DNA of 64,000 nucleotides, taken from NCBI GenBank assembly GCA_943328505.2, contig CALQAH020000001.1, positions 62,001 through 126,000 on the forward strand, in the 5' to 3' direction. This document shows, piece by piece, positions 20,402-31,602 of the stretch (positions are counted from its first letter, which is position 1; every line of letters begins with the position of its first letter). The notes under the pieces are model-generated. The model had not been told where the DNA came from. It saw only the letters and a program-made list of their open reading frames with translations, and did no database searches. The stretch is from Rhizobium sp. Q54 (GTDB taxonomy: Bacteria > Bacteroidota > Bacteroidia > Flavobacteriales > Flavobacteriaceae). A program made the position numbers and the translations under genes.

Positions 20402-23400
20402 TTGAGCCAGTCATCGCTTATAAAAAGCTACACTACTTCTGAAAAAGTAAAGCAAATTGTTGACAGTTTAGTACCAGATGCTTCAAAAATACATTTGAAA
20501 GGATTGATAGGTTCTTCCTTATCAATGGTAATGCAAGCCGTTTTTAAAAAAACTGAAAAACCGTTACTTTTAATAATAAACGAAAAGGAAGCAGCTGCCT
20601 ATTATCTCAACGATTTAGAGCAAATGGTTGGTACAAACGATGTCTTGTTTTACCCAAGTTCCTACCGGCGTCCCTATCAAATCGAAGAAACGGATAATGC
20701 CAATATTCTTTTACGATCGGAAGTTTTAAACCGCATCAATTCTCGAAAAAAGCCAGCCGTAATTGTTACCTATCCCGAAGCACTTTTTGAAAAAGTTGTC
20801 ACCAGAAAAGAATTAGAGAAGAATACTTTAAAAGTTGCTGTGGGCGATCAAATATCAATTGATTTTATAAACGAAGTTTTATTTGAATACGAATTCAAAC
20901 GCGTTGATTTTATTACTGAACCTGGTGAGTTTTCAGTTCGTGGAGGTATCTTGGATGTCTTTTCCTTTTCCAATGATAATCCCTATCGAATTGAGTTTTT
21001 TGGAAACGAAGTAGAAAGTATTCGAACCTTTGATGTGGCCACTCAATTATCAGTTGCGACACAAAGCAAGATTACCATTATTCCAAATCTGGAGAATAAA
21101 TTCATCAAAGAAAACCGAGAAAGTTTTCTGGATTATATACATGATAAAACCATTATTTGTATTGAGAGTTTTGAAGTATTGGGCTCACAATTGGACAAAC
21201 TTTATGGAAAAGCAGTCGAGACATTTGATAAGTTATCAAAAGACGTAAAGCATGCTTCTCCAGAGCAATTGTTTCTCAATCGATCGAGTTTTAATAAAAA
21301 AGCTTTGGACTTTTCTATCATTGAATTGTCTAATACATCGCTTTTTAAAGCAAGTAAAACCTTTGAATTTCACATAAAACCACAACCGTCATTTAACAAA
21401 CAATTTGATTTGTTGTTGAACAATTTGAGCGATAATCATTTTAATGGATATACGAATTATTTGTTTTGTTCTAATGAGGCACAGGCTAACAGATTTTATG
21501 ATATTTTTGAAAGTTTGGATGAAGAGAATCACGAAAACATTCGTAAACAATACCACACCATTGTTTTACCTTTGTATCAGGGATTTATTGATGAAGAAAA
21601 TCAAATTACCTGTTATACCGACCATCAAATTTTTGAACGCTATCATAAGTTTTCTATCAAAAACGGTTATTCCAAAAAACAAACACTAACACTAAAAGAA
21701 CTTAATACACTTTCCGTTGGCGATTATGTAACGCATATCGACCATGGAATTGGAAAGTTTGGAGGATTGCAAAAAATTCAAGTCGAAGGCAAAACACAGG
21801 AAGCCATAAAATTGGTTTATGCCGATAATGATATTGTATATGTAAGCATTCATTCCTTGCATAAAATTTCAAAATACACCGGTAAAGACGGAACGCCACC
21901 CAAAATTTATAAACTGGGTTCGAATGCCTGGAAAGTTTTAAAACAAAAAACAAAAGCACGTGTAAAACATATTGCCTTCAACTTAATTCAACTATATGCT
22001 AAGCGAAGATTAGAAAAAGGATTTGCATTTGCACCGGATAGTTATTTGCAAAAAGAATTGGAAAGTTCCTTTATTTATGAAGATACACCCGATCAAATCA
22101 CCGCTACGCGCGATGTAAAAATCGATATGGAAAAAGATCGTCCAATGGATCGATTGGTTTGTGGCGATGTAGGTTTTGGAAAAACAGAAGTCGCCATTCG
22201 CGCTGCTTTTAAAGCTGTAGATAATAGTAAGCAAGTGGCTATTTTGGTGCCAACCACCATTTTAGCCTACCAACATTACAGAACTTTCACAGAACGATTG
22301 AAAGACATGCCAGTAAATGTGGGTTACTTAAACCGATTTAGAACTGCCAAAGAAAAAACCAAAACCTTAGAAGAATTAGCCTCTGGGAAACTCGATATTA
22401 TTATTGGAACGCATCAATTGGTCAATAAAAATGTAGTTTTTAAAGACTTGGGTTTACTCATTGTGGACGAAGAGCAAAAATTTGGTGTGAATGTAAAAGA
22501 CAAACTCAAAACCATTGCTGCCAATGTTGATACGTTGACATTAACTGCAACACCAATTCCAAGAACATTACAATTTTCGTTAATGGCCGCTCGAGATTTA
22601 TCCGTAATTACAACAGCGCCACCCAATCGTTACCCTATAGAAACACAGGTAGTAGCTTTCAACGAAGAATTAATTCGGGATGCCATTTCTTATGAAATTC
22701 AACGTAACGGACAAATTTTTTTTATCAATAACCGCATCGAAAATATAAAAGAAATTGCTGGAATGATTCAACGACTGGTTCCCGATGCTCGTGTTGGAAT
22801 TGGTCACGGACAAATGGAAGGCAATAAATTGGAAGAGCTAATGCTCGGATTTATGAATGGGGAATTTGATGTTTTGGTAGCCACAACCATTATCGAAAGT
22901 GGATTGGATGTGCCCAATGCAAATACTATTTTCATCAACAATGCCAATAATTTTGGACTTTCCGATTTGCATCAAATGCGTGGTCGAGTGGGAAGAAGTA
23001 ATAAAAAAGCCTTTTGTTATTTTATTTGTCCACCCTATTCAATGATGACGGATGACGCACGAAAACGAATTCAAGCTTTAGAACAATTTAGTGAATTGGG
23101 CGGTGGATTTAACATTGCCATGAAGGATTTGGAAATTCGTGGTGCAGGTGATTTATTGGGTGGTGAGCAAAGTGGTTTTATCAATGAGATTGGTTTTGAA
23201 ACCTATCAAAAAATCATGAACGAAGCTATTGAGGAATTGAAAGAAACTGAATTCAAAGAATTGTACGATGACGAAAATGAAGATGAAAATAAAGAATATG
23301 TCAAAGAGTTGCAAATAGATACCGATTTTGAATTGTTGTTTCCAGATGAATATATCAATAACATCTCAGAGCGATTGAATTTATACAATGAGTTAGGAGC

Positions 23401-23764
23401 CATCAAAGACGAAGCTGGTTTATTGGCTTATGAAGCTAAACTAATTGACCGATTTGGACCTTTACCCAAAGAAGCCAAAGCCTTACTCAATAGCATTCGC
23501 ATTAAATGGATAGCGACCAAAATGGGAATTGAAAAAATCATCATGAAAAATGGAAAGCTAATTGGTTATTTTGTTGCCGACCAACAATCAGCCTATTATA
23601 ATTCCAAGCAGTTCCGACAAATGTTGCAATTTGTACAACAAAACGGGAACATCTGTAAAATGAAAGAGAAAGAAACTAAGAATGGCTTAAGATTATTGTT
23701 GACTTTTGAGAATGTGAAAAGTATTGGTAAGGCTTTGGACATGATGGAATTGATGGAAAAATAA
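20402..23764 (+). CDS. mfd: transcription-repair coupling factor
   Basis: TTG start; UvrB-like N-terminus, GDYVTHIDHGIGKFGGL (CarD-like RID), helicase motifs (GDVGFGKTEVAIRAAF, DEEQKFGV, TATPIPRTL). Confidence 0.96.
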   Translation: MSQSSLIKSYTTSEKVKQIVDSLVPDASKIHLKGLIGSSLSMVMQAVFKKTEKPLLLIINEKEAAAYYLNDLEQMVGTNDVLFYPSSYRRPYQIEETDNANILLRSEVLNRINSRKKPAVIVTYPEALFEKVVTRKELEKNTLKVAVGDQISIDFINEVLFEYEFKRVDFITEPGEFSVRGGILDVFSFSNDNPYRIEFFGNEVESIRTFDVATQLSVATQSKITIIPNLENKFIKENRESFLDYIHDKTIICIESFEVLGSQLDKLYGKAVETFDKLSKDVKHASPEQLFLNRSSFNKKALDFSIIELSNTSLFKASKTFEFHIKPQPSFNKQFDLLLNNLSDNHFNGYTNYLFCSNEAQANRFYDIFESLDEENHENIRKQYHTIVLPLYQGFIDEENQITCYTDHQIFERYHKFSIKNGYSKKQTLTLKELNTLSVGDYVTHIDHGIGKFGGLQKIQVEGKTQEAIKLVYADNDIVYVSIHSLHKISKYTGKDGTPPKIYKLGSNAWKVLKQKTKARVKHIAFNLIQLYAKRRLEKGFAFAPDSYLQKELESSFIYEDTPDQITATRDVKIDMEKDRPMDRLVCGDVGFGKTEVAIRAAFKAVDNSKQVAILVPTTILAYQHYRTFTERLKDMPVNVGYLNRFRTAKEKTKTLEELASGKLDIIIGTHQLVNKNVVFKDLGLLIVDEEQKFGVNVKDKLKTIAANVDTLTLTATPIPRTLQFSLMAARDLSVITTAPPNRYPIETQVVAFNEELIRDAISYEIQRNGQIFFINNRIENIKEIAGMIQRLVPDARVGIGHGQMEGNKLEELMLGFMNGEFDVLVATTIIESGLDVPNANTIFINNANNFGLSDLHQMRGRVGRSNKKAFCYFICPPYSMMTDDARKRIQALEQFSELGGGFNIAMKDLEIRGAGDLLGGEQSGFINEIGFETYQKIMNEAIEELKETEFKELYDDENEDENKEYVKELQIDTDFELLFPDEYINNISERLNLYNELGAIKDEAGLLAYEAKLIDRFGPLPKEAKALLNSIRIKWIATKMGIEKIIMKNGKLIGYFVADQQSAYYNSKQFRQMLQFVQQNGNICKMKEKETKNGLRLLLTFENVKSIGKALDMMELMEK

Positions 23765-23765
23765 C

Positions 23766-24125
23766 TTAAAAATGATAGAAGGCATCTTCAATATGTTCAA
23801 TAGTATACTCTTTCCCTTCTTTACTAATCGCAATAATATCAAACCGAATTTCTACATCCAAATCATTGGAAATAACATATTCATTCACAGCTTTAACGAG
23901 TAGTTGGATTTTTTTGGGTTTTACAAAGTCTTGTGGCAAACCAAAACCAATAGTGGAACGCGTTTTCACTTCCACAATTGCCAAGACATTTTCTTTTTGA
24001 GCAATAATATCTATTTCGGCCTTTTGAAAAACCCAGTTGGTTTCCAGAATTTTGTAGCCATTTTTTTGCAGAAAATCCACAGCCAATTCTTCTCCTAGTT
24101 TTCCTAAATCATTATGGTCTGCCAT
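23766..24125 (-). CDS. YraN/UPF0102 family protein
   Basis: LGKLGEELAVDFLQKNGYKILETNWVFQKAEIDIIAQKENVLAIVEVKTRS. Confidence 0.93.
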   Translation of the reverse strand: MADHNDLGKLGEELAVDFLQKNGYKILETNWVFQKAEIDIIAQKENVLAIVEVKTRSTIGFGLPQDFVKPKKIQLLVKAVNEYVISNDLDVEIRFDIIAISKEGKEYTIEHIEDAFYHF

Positions 24126-24161
24126 CCTTTAGCTTGTTAGATTATTAGAAAGTTAGACCTC

Positions 24162-24184
24162 TTAGATTTTTTCTAAAAATCTAA
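24162..24184 (-). terminator. weak AT-rich hairpin after the LD-carboxypeptidase gene
   Basis: TTAGATTTTTtCTAAAAATCTAA; low GC stem. Confidence 0.35.
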
Positions 24185-24206
24185 CTGGCTAATTAGTATA
24201 AAATAT

Positions 24207-25163
24207 CTATTCAAATATCAGTTTACTTTCTTTATCATTCACTTCCATGGTAACCTGTCGTCCAAAAATAAGAGCACGATTGTCCTGAATGTGTCCGGCT
24301 GGGAAATTATAAATCACAGGAATTTTCAAATCTTTAGTAATATCTTCAATGATTTCCAGCGCATTTTTTCCCCAGGGGATATCGTTATCATTCATTTTTG
24401 TCATGGCGCCAACTACAATTCCTTTCAAACTGGAGAGACAACCGTTGCGTTTTAAATTCATCAACATCCTATCGATATGGTATAAATATTCATCTAAATC
24501 TTCGATAAATAAAATTTTGTCCTTGCAATCAATCGCCGATTCGGAACCTAAAAGGCTATACAAAATAGATAGATTTCCTCCAACCAATTCGCCCTTTGCT
24601 TTCCCTTTATGATTGATAGCATCACAAGTCAAAGTGTATTCCAAGTGTTCGCCAAAAAGCGCTTTACAAAAGGAATATATAGCTTCATTAGTCGCTCTTG
24701 GAACACTCACTGGCATAATTGCGTGCAACGATTCGTAGCCCATTCGGTTTAACTGACTGTGCAAAACAGTAACATCGCTAAAGCCAACAATCCATTTTGG
24801 ACTTTGTTTGAACTTTGTGAAATCCAACATATCAATCATTCTAACTGTTCCATAACCGCCACGAACACACCAAATGGCTTTGATGTTTGGATTGTCTAAT
24901 TGTTCCTGAAAATCGGCAGCGCGTTGTTCATCGGTTCCTGCCAATTGAAAATGGTCTAAACCAATTGTTTTTCCAATTTTAACTTTCAAACCCCAATTTT
25001 CTAGCAAATTAATCGTTGGTTTTAAATTGTCCTCTATGTTTTTTCGCGCTGTGGAAACGATGGCAACCGTGTCGCCTTTTTGTAAATACGGTGGTGTGAT
25101 CATCTTTTTTTGTGAATAAGAAGAAATTGAAATTAGATAAAAGAGTAGTAATAACTTTCTCAT
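24207..25163 (-). CDS. LD-carboxypeptidase (S66 family)
   Basis: [54 protein letters not shown]; start placed at 25163 ([15 protein letters not shown]). Confidence 0.9.
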   Translation of the reverse strand: MRKLLLLFYLISISSYSQKKMITPPYLQKGDTVAIVSTARKNIEDNLKPTINLLENWGLKVKIGKTIGLDHFQLAGTDEQRAADFQEQLDNPNIKAIWCVRGGYGTVRMIDMLDFTKFKQSPKWIVGFSDVTVLHSQLNRMGYESLHAIMPVSVPRATNEAIYSFCKALFGEHLEYTLTCDAINHKGKAKGELVGGNLSILYSLLGSESAIDCKDKILFIEDLDEYLYHIDRMLMNLKRNGCLSSLKGIVVGAMTKMNDNDIPWGKNALEIIEDITKDLKIPVIYNFPAGHIQDNRALIFGRQVTMEVNDKESKLIFE

Positions 25164-25255
25164 TAAGCGTAAATAATGGCTTTTGTGATTTTTCAAAAGT
25201 GCTTTTCAAAAGTAAACAAATAAGAAATAAATTCGTGAATTCGTGGCTAAAAAGT

Positions 25256-25263
25256 TATTTTTG
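25256..25263 (+). promoter_or_regulatory. -7 box (TATTTTTG) upstream of metG
   Basis: TAnnTTTG match. Confidence 0.4.
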
Positions 25264-25306
25264 CATTCACTCTGACCTCGTTCAGAAGCTAATTTTAATC
25301 TTTACA

Positions 25307-27370
25307 ATGTTAGAAAATCCAAAAAGATATACCATTACAGCGGCATTGCCGTATACCAACGGACCGATTCATATTGGTCATTTGGCAGGCGTTTATGTGC
25401 CCTCTGATATATATGCGCGTTATTTGAGATTACAAGGAAAAGATGTAGCGTTTATTTGTGGCAGCGATGAACATGGCGTTGCTATTTCGATGAAAGCTAA
25501 AAAGGAAGGCATAACGCCGCAAGAAGTAATAGATAAATACGATGGAATAATTCGCAAATCTTTTCTTGATTTTGGTATTTCGTTTGATAATTATTCCAGA
25601 ACATCTTCCAAAATTCATCACGATACGGCTTCGGAATTTTTTAGAACTTTATATGATAAAGGCGATTTTATTGAAGAAGTAACCGAGCAATTGTATGATG
25701 CCAAAGCAGATCAATTCTTAGCCGATAGATTTGTAGTGGGAACGTGTCCAAAATGCGAAAATCCAGAAGCCTATGGCGACCAATGTGAGCGTTGTGGTTC
25801 AACATTAAATGCTACCGATTTAATCAATCCAAAATCGACTATTACTGGTGAAACACCCATATTGAAATCAACGAAACATTGGTTTTTGCCTTTAGATAGA
25901 TATCAAGATTTTTTAAAAGAATGGATTTTGGTGGGTCATGCTAAAGATTGGAAAGTAAATGTTTTAGGGCAAGTAAAATCTTGGATTGATGGTGGTTTGG
26001 AACCTCGAGCGGTAACACGTGATTTGGATTGGGGAATTGATGTTCCCGTTGAAGGTGCCGAAGGGAAGAAATTGTATGTGTGGTTTGATGCGCCAATAGG
26101 TTATATTTCGTCAACCAAAGAATGGGCGGCGCGCGAAGGAAAAGACTGGAAACCATATTGGAAAGATGCTGGAACAAAACTTGTTCATTTTATTGGGAAG
26201 GACAATATTGTATTTCATTGTATTATTTTCCCAGCGATGTTAAAAGCGGAAGGAAGTTATATTTTACCCGATAATGTTCCCGCCAATGAGTTCTTAAACT
26301 TGGAAGGCAATAAATTATCGACGTCTAAAAACTGGGCGGTATGGTTGCACGAATACCTAGAAGATTTTCCAGATAAGCAGGATTCCTTGCGTTATGCACT
26401 GACATCCAATGCACCGGAAACGAAGGATAATGATTTTACTTGGAAAGATTTTCAAGCAAGAAATAATAATGAATTGGCTTCTATTTTTGGTAATTTCATC
26501 AATCGTGTGGTGGTTTTAACCAATAAATATTACGAAGGTGTTGTACCTGTCCCGAACGAATTTACAGAAGTAGATATACAAACTTTAGCCGAATTAAAAG
26601 CCTATCCTGCAGTGATTTCAAGTTCCATTGAACGTTATAGATTTAGGGAAGCACAAAGCGAATTAATGAATGTTGCCCGTTTGGGAAATAAATATTTAGC
26701 CGATGAAGAGCCTTGGAAAATGGTAAAAACCAATCCAGAACGTGTGCCAACCCAAATGTATGTTGCGTTGCAAATTGCAACAGCTTTACAAATTTTATGC
26801 GAACCATTTTTACCGTTTACTTCCAATACATTAGGTAAAATGCTTCAACAAGCGCAGCATGATAATGGGTGGAAAAACGTTTCGGAAACATCGGAGTTAA
26901 TAAAATCGGGACATCAAATTGGAAGAGCTGAAATATTATTTGCACAAATTGAAGATGCTGAAATCCAAAAACAAATAGACAAACTAGAAGCTACCAAAGT
27001 AGCTAATAAAGCAGAAAATAAAGTGATAGAGCCACAAAAAGAAACCACCACTTTTGAAGATTTTTCCAAACTCGATTTGCGTGTGGGAACCATCATTGAA
27101 GCCGAAAAAATGCCAAAAGCAAATAAACTATTGGTTTTAAAAGTGGATACTGGAATGGATGTTCGAACCATTGTTTCTGGAATTGCCGAAAGCTTTTCGC
27201 CAGAAGAAATAATTGGTAAACGCGTAACGGTTTTAGTGAATTTGGCTCCAAGAAACCTAAGAGGAGTAGAGAGTCAAGGCATGATTTTAATGGCCAATAA
27301 CGCCGAAGGGAAATTGATTTTTGTAAATCCGGATGCTGATGGTGTTGGGAATGGAACGATTATTAGTTAA
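25307..27370 (+). CDS. metG: methionine--tRNA ligase
   Basis: [29 protein letters not shown], ...[12 protein letters not shown] (KMSKS-region variant) and C-terminal tRNA-binding domain; start at MLENPKRY. Confidence 0.95.
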   Translation: MLENPKRYTITAALPYTNGPIHIGHLAGVYVPSDIYARYLRLQGKDVAFICGSDEHGVAISMKAKKEGITPQEVIDKYDGIIRKSFLDFGISFDNYSRTSSKIHHDTASEFFRTLYDKGDFIEEVTEQLYDAKADQFLADRFVVGTCPKCENPEAYGDQCERCGSTLNATDLINPKSTITGETPILKSTKHWFLPLDRYQDFLKEWILVGHAKDWKVNVLGQVKSWIDGGLEPRAVTRDLDWGIDVPVEGAEGKKLYVWFDAPIGYISSTKEWAAREGKDWKPYWKDAGTKLVHFIGKDNIVFHCIIFPAMLKAEGSYILPDNVPANEFLNLEGNKLSTSKNWAVWLHEYLEDFPDKQDSLRYALTSNAPETKDNDFTWKDFQARNNNELASIFGNFINRVVVLTNKYYEGVVPVPNEFTEVDIQTLAELKAYPAVISSSIERYRFREAQSELMNVARLGNKYLADEEPWKMVKTNPERVPTQMYVALQIATALQILCEPFLPFTSNTLGKMLQQAQHDNGWKNVSETSELIKSGHQIGRAEILFAQIEDAEIQKQIDKLEATKVANKAENKVIEPQKETTTFEDFSKLDLRVGTIIEAEKMPKANKLLVLKVDTGMDVRTIVSGIAESFSPEEIIGKRVTVLVNLAPRNLRGVESQGMILMANNAEGKLIFVNPDADGVGNGTIIS

Positions 27371-27452
27371 AAAAACAAGATAACAAATTCACAAATTTTC
27401 TTTTTTTAAAGTTTAAAATAATTTGCAAAATTGCGGTAAAATAAAACAATAA

Positions 27453-28142
27453 ATGAACCTCAAAGTAATTGCTTTCGACGCCGATGACACACTGTTTGTC
27501 AACGAACCTTATTTTCAAGAAGTAGAACAAAAATTTTGTATTTTGATGAGTGACTATCTATCGAAACAAGGTTTGTCACAAGAGCTTCTTATTACTGAAG
27601 TTGGCAACTTGAATTTGTATGGTTATGGCATAAAAGGATACATTCTTTCGATGATTGAAGCAGCCATGAAAATTTCTAACAATACAATTTCCATTGAAAT
27701 TATTGAAAAGATTATTGACTATGGAAAAGATTTACTTCAAAAACCAATTGAATTATTAGAGGGTGTTGAAGAAACTTTGGCGCAACTTCATGGTAAATAC
27801 AAATTGATTGTGGCTACCAAAGGCGATTTAAAAGACCAACAAAGTAAACTGCACCGTTCGGGTTTAGGGCATTATTTTCATCATATTGAAGTAATGAGTG
27901 ACAAACAAGAAATCAATTATATCCATTTATTAAACAGATTGGAAATCGGACCGAATGAGTTTTTTATGATTGGTAACTCCTTAAAATCTGATGTGTTACC
28001 CGTTTTAGGAGTTGGTGGTTACGCAGTTCATATCCCGTTTCATACCACTTGGGCTCATGAAAAAATTGATCATAAAATTGAGCATGTAAATTTTAGAACG
28101 GTAGAGAAAATATCAGACGTTTTACCTTTTTTGTTATCCTAA
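27453..28142 (+). CDS. HAD family hydrolase
   Basis: VIAFDADDTLFVNEP and FFMIGNSLKSDVLPVLGVGG. Confidence 0.88.
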   Translation: MNLKVIAFDADDTLFVNEPYFQEVEQKFCILMSDYLSKQGLSQELLITEVGNLNLYGYGIKGYILSMIEAAMKISNNTISIEIIEKIIDYGKDLLQKPIELLEGVEETLAQLHGKYKLIVATKGDLKDQQSKLHRSGLGHYFHHIEVMSDKQEINYIHLLNRLEIGPNEFFMIGNSLKSDVLPVLGVGGYAVHIPFHTTWAHEKIDHKIEHVNFRTVEKISDVLPFLLS

Positions 28143-28143
28143 C

Positions 28144-28770
28144 TTGAAAAAGAAACTTGACTTAGCAACATGGAAAAGGAAAGAGCATTTTCTTTTTTTC
28201 AAACAAATGGAAGAGCCTTTTTTTGGTATAACAACTACTGTTGATTGTACAAATGCCTATAAATCGGCTAAAGATTTGGGCGTATCTTTTTTTGTCTATT
28301 ATTTGCACAAAACATTGCTTGCGGTGAATGCTATTGAAGCTTTTCGCTATCGAATACTTGAAGGCGACATTTACCTTTTTGATGAAATAAATGCTTCAGC
28401 AACAATCATGAGGGAAGACGAAACATTTGGTTTTTCATTCATGGAATTCAAAAAAAATATAAAAGATTTTGATGTAATAGTACAAACAGAAATTAGCAGA
28501 ATTCAAACTACAACTGGACTTTTTACCCGAGAATATCCAGAAAATTTAATTCACTTCTCAGCATTACCTTGGATTAATTTCACTTCGTTTTCACACGCAA
28601 GAAGTTTTACTTTTGAAGACAGTTGTCCCAAAATATCTTTTGGCAAAATGATGGTTTCTGATACAGGAATTAGAACAATGAACATATCAGTTCATGTACA
28701 CCACGGTTTAGTGGATGGCTTACACGTTGGGCAATTTGTAGATTGTTTACAACAATTGATGAACGAATAA
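28144..28770 (+). CDS. chloramphenicol acetyltransferase-like protein
   Basis: TTG start; C-terminal VHVHHGLVDGLHVGQFVDCLQ matches the CAT active-site His region. Confidence 0.8.
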   Translation: MKKKLDLATWKRKEHFLFFKQMEEPFFGITTTVDCTNAYKSAKDLGVSFFVYYLHKTLLAVNAIEAFRYRILEGDIYLFDEINASATIMREDETFGFSFMEFKKNIKDFDVIVQTEISRIQTTTGLFTREYPENLIHFSALPWINFTSFSHARSFTFEDSCPKISFGKMMVSDTGIRTMNISVHVHHGLVDGLHVGQFVDCLQQLMNE

Positions 28771-30141
28771 CTAATTCAATAAATTGGTTAACAATGAAGG
28801 GGAAAGTCCAAGGATGATATTCAATACAATGGCGACAACTGCTACGAAATAATACACAAATGGAACTGCTTGTTTCTCCTCGCTTGATTCTTTGGTATAC
28901 ATCGCCAAAATCAATTTGAAGTAATATCCAACACTAATTATTGAATTGACAACCCCAACTATTACTAGGAATAAGTATCCTGCTTTAATGGTTTGTGTAA
29001 ACAACATAAACTTGGCAAAAAATCCTGAAAAGATTGGTATACCAGCCATAGATAATAAAGAAGCAGTTAATATCGCTGCCATTAATGGATTGGTTTTCCC
29101 AAGACCATTGAAGTTTACGATATCTTCATTTTCTTTATTCTTTGTTATATAAATGATCACAGCAAAGGAGGCGATTCCAGCTAAAGCGTAGGCTGCAGTA
29201 TAATATAAAAGAGTCGATGCTGCTGATGAAAGACTTAAGATTGCCATTAACATAAAACCTGCATGAGATATTCCTGAAAAAGCAAGCATTCGTTTTACAT
29301 TTTTTTGACGTAATGCCATAATATTTCCAACCGTCATTGAGAGTATGGAAACAATTATAATCACCATTTCGAATGTTGGTGTTAGACTTGCGTTCATACC
29401 GCTTAAAAGTTTGTATAAAGTTGCCATAGCAACAACTTTTGCCAATGTACTCATGGTAGCGGTTGTTAAAGCTGGAGAACCTTCGTAAACATCGGGTGCC
29501 CAAAAATGGAAAGGAACAGCCGCAATTTTGAATAGCATTCCAACGATAATCAAAGTAATTCCGATTGGAAACCAACTCGGCAATCCTGCACCTTGTGATA
29601 AATCGTATATTTCTGCAATATCAAATGTTCCAGTAGCACCGTAAACCAAACAAATACCAAATAGTATAATTCCTGAGGCAAAAGAACCCATCAAGAAGTA
29701 TTTCATTCCGGCTTCGTTGCTTTTTAAATTTAAACGTTCACTGGCGGCTAGTATATATAATGATATCGATAAGACTTCAATTCCTAAGAAAAACATCGAT
29801 AAGTTCCCGAAGGATACCATAGCAACTGCACCAGACAGAAGGAATATTTTTATGGCTACAAAGTCAGATATTTTTGTGGGATGTTCTTTGTAAACATCAT
29901 GGCTTAAGGTCAATAAAAAAACAGTCAAAAGAATAAATAAACTCGAAAAAGCCACCGAAAATTTATCGACAACTATCATATTATTATAGAAACTTCCCGG
30001 CGCACTGAATTCAGTTAGATTTAATCCAAGTATGGTTAAAAGCCCAATTACTGCAACAGGTACAAGTAATTTTCTTAAATTAAAAATTTCAGCGATAAGG
30101 CAAAAAACACCTAAACCTGCTATTGCTATTAATGTATTCAT
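28771..30141 (-). CDS. nuoN: NADH-quinone oxidoreductase subunit N
   Basis: Multi-TM antiporter-like subunit; operon position. Confidence 0.93.
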   Translation of the reverse strand: MNTLIAIAGLGVFCLIAEIFNLRKLLVPVAVIGLLTILGLNLTEFSAPGSFYNNMIVVDKFSVAFSSLFILLTVFLLTLSHDVYKEHPTKISDFVAIKIFLLSGAVAMVSFGNLSMFFLGIEVLSISLYILAASERLNLKSNEAGMKYFLMGSFASGIILFGICLVYGATGTFDIAEIYDLSQGAGLPSWFPIGITLIIVGMLFKIAAVPFHFWAPDVYEGSPALTTATMSTLAKVVAMATLYKLLSGMNASLTPTFEMVIIIVSILSMTVGNIMALRQKNVKRMLAFSGISHAGFMLMAILSLSSAASTLLYYTAAYALAGIASFAVIIYITKNKENEDIVNFNGLGKTNPLMAAILTASLLSMAGIPIFSGFFAKFMLFTQTIKAGYLFLVIVGVVNSIISVGYYFKLILAMYTKESSEEKQAVPFVYYFVAVVAIVLNIILGLSPSLLTNLLN

Positions 30142-30147
30142 TAGGAC

Positions 30148-31590
30148 TTAATTAAATCTATTTATATTTAATAAAATTTCTTTTAAACTTGGAGTTACAA
30201 AATCTACTATAGGTTTTGGATACAAACCGAAGAATAATAAAAAGGCTAGGATAATGACTAAAACTATCGCTTCGTTACTTGTTATCTCTGCAAATACTTT
30301 TGCGTTTGTCTCACCAAGCATAACGTTTTGGAACATTTTCAACATATAGTAAGCTCCAAATATAATGGTTGATCCACCTAAAATAACAAACCAAATGTTG
30401 GTTTGCGCTAAGCTGTATAAAACTGTAAACTCTCCAACAAAATTGAAAGTTCCAGGTAATGCCACCGAAGCTAAAACCAATATCATAAACATCGATGTAA
30501 ACTTTGGCGTTTGAGAACGAATTCCACCCATTTCGCTAATGGTTCTTGTTTCGTATCTTCTATAAATAATTTCCGCTACAAAGAATAAACCAACAATAAC
30601 AAAACCGTGGGCTATCATTTGTGAAACGGCACCACTTAACCCGTCAAGAGTTAACGTATAACAACCAGCAGCAATCAACCCAACGTGTGCTAAAGAAGAA
30701 TAAGCTAATAATTTTTTCAAGTCTTTTTGACGAAGTGCTACAATGGAACCATAAATGACACCAGCAATACTAACTCCAATGAAAACATTCATATATTCTT
30801 TTGCTGCCAACGGAGCTATTTGTAATTGCCAACGAATTACGCTGTACAACCCCATTTTTAGCATGATACCTGATAATAGCATGGTGCCAACCGTAGGTGC
30901 TTTTTGGTACACTTTTGCTTGCCAAGTATGAAAAGGAATTAAAGGAATTTTAATGGCATAAGCCAAAAAGAACGCAAGGAAAATCCAAAATTGTTCGGTG
31001 GATGATAGATTAACTTTACTTAAATCGCTCAACAAAAAGCTGTTTGTTTTTTGATATAAATAAGCAAAAGCAACCAACATAAAAAGAGAGCCAGCTAAAG
31101 TGTAAATGAAGAATTTAACCACTGCTTTTCTTCTTTCATCAGCATCGCCATTACCCCAAATTAAAGCTATAAAATAAATTGGAATTAATGATAACTCCCA
31201 AAAGATATAATATAATAAGCCATCAGCGGCAAGAAAAGTTCCCGTCATCGCAAATGCCATGAAAAGCACTAATGAATAAAAACTTTTTGCGTTTGGATAA
31301 GTAGTACCAAATGATGAAAAGAGTATTAAAGGCGTTAATGTTGTCGTTAATAACACCATCGCTATAGAAAGCCCATCAGCTTGAAAAGCTAAAGCAACTT
31401 CGGGATTTTCTATCCAACTTCCCATATAACTAATGTTAACTCCTTGTGTAAAATCATGAAGTAGTTTTAGGGAAACTCCTAAAGTTATAACACTAAATGC
31501 TAAAGCAACTTTTGAAGCTAATTTATCTCCAGAAAAATAGGTTGCGATTGCGCCAACTAAAAGTAAAAGTAATAGAGTAGTTACATCCAT
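30148..31590 (-). CDS. nuoM: NADH-quinone oxidoreductase subunit M
   Basis: Multi-TM; KIPLIPFHTWQAKVYQKAPTVGTMLLSGIMLKMGLYS. Confidence 0.94.
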   Translation of the reverse strand: MDVTTLLLLLLVGAIATYFSGDKLASKVALAFSVITLGVSLKLLHDFTQGVNISYMGSWIENPEVALAFQADGLSIAMVLLTTTLTPLILFSSFGTTYPNAKSFYSLVLFMAFAMTGTFLAADGLLYYIFWELSLIPIYFIALIWGNGDADERRKAVVKFFIYTLAGSLFMLVAFAYLYQKTNSFLLSDLSKVNLSSTEQFWIFLAFFLAYAIKIPLIPFHTWQAKVYQKAPTVGTMLLSGIMLKMGLYSVIRWQLQIAPLAAKEYMNVFIGVSIAGVIYGSIVALRQKDLKKLLAYSSLAHVGLIAAGCYTLTLDGLSGAVSQMIAHGFVIVGLFFVAEIIYRRYETRTISEMGGIRSQTPKFTSMFMILVLASVALPGTFNFVGEFTVLYSLAQTNIWFVILGGSTIIFGAYYMLKMFQNVMLGETNAKVFAEITSNEAIVLVIILAFLLFFGLYPKPIVDFVTPSLKEILLNINRFN

Positions 31591-31602
31591 TAGGTAAAAT
31601 TA

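Noticed and set aside
29135-29575. 146-aa minus-strand ORF
   Set aside because: Alternative frame inside nuoN; nuoN is clearly the coding frame.
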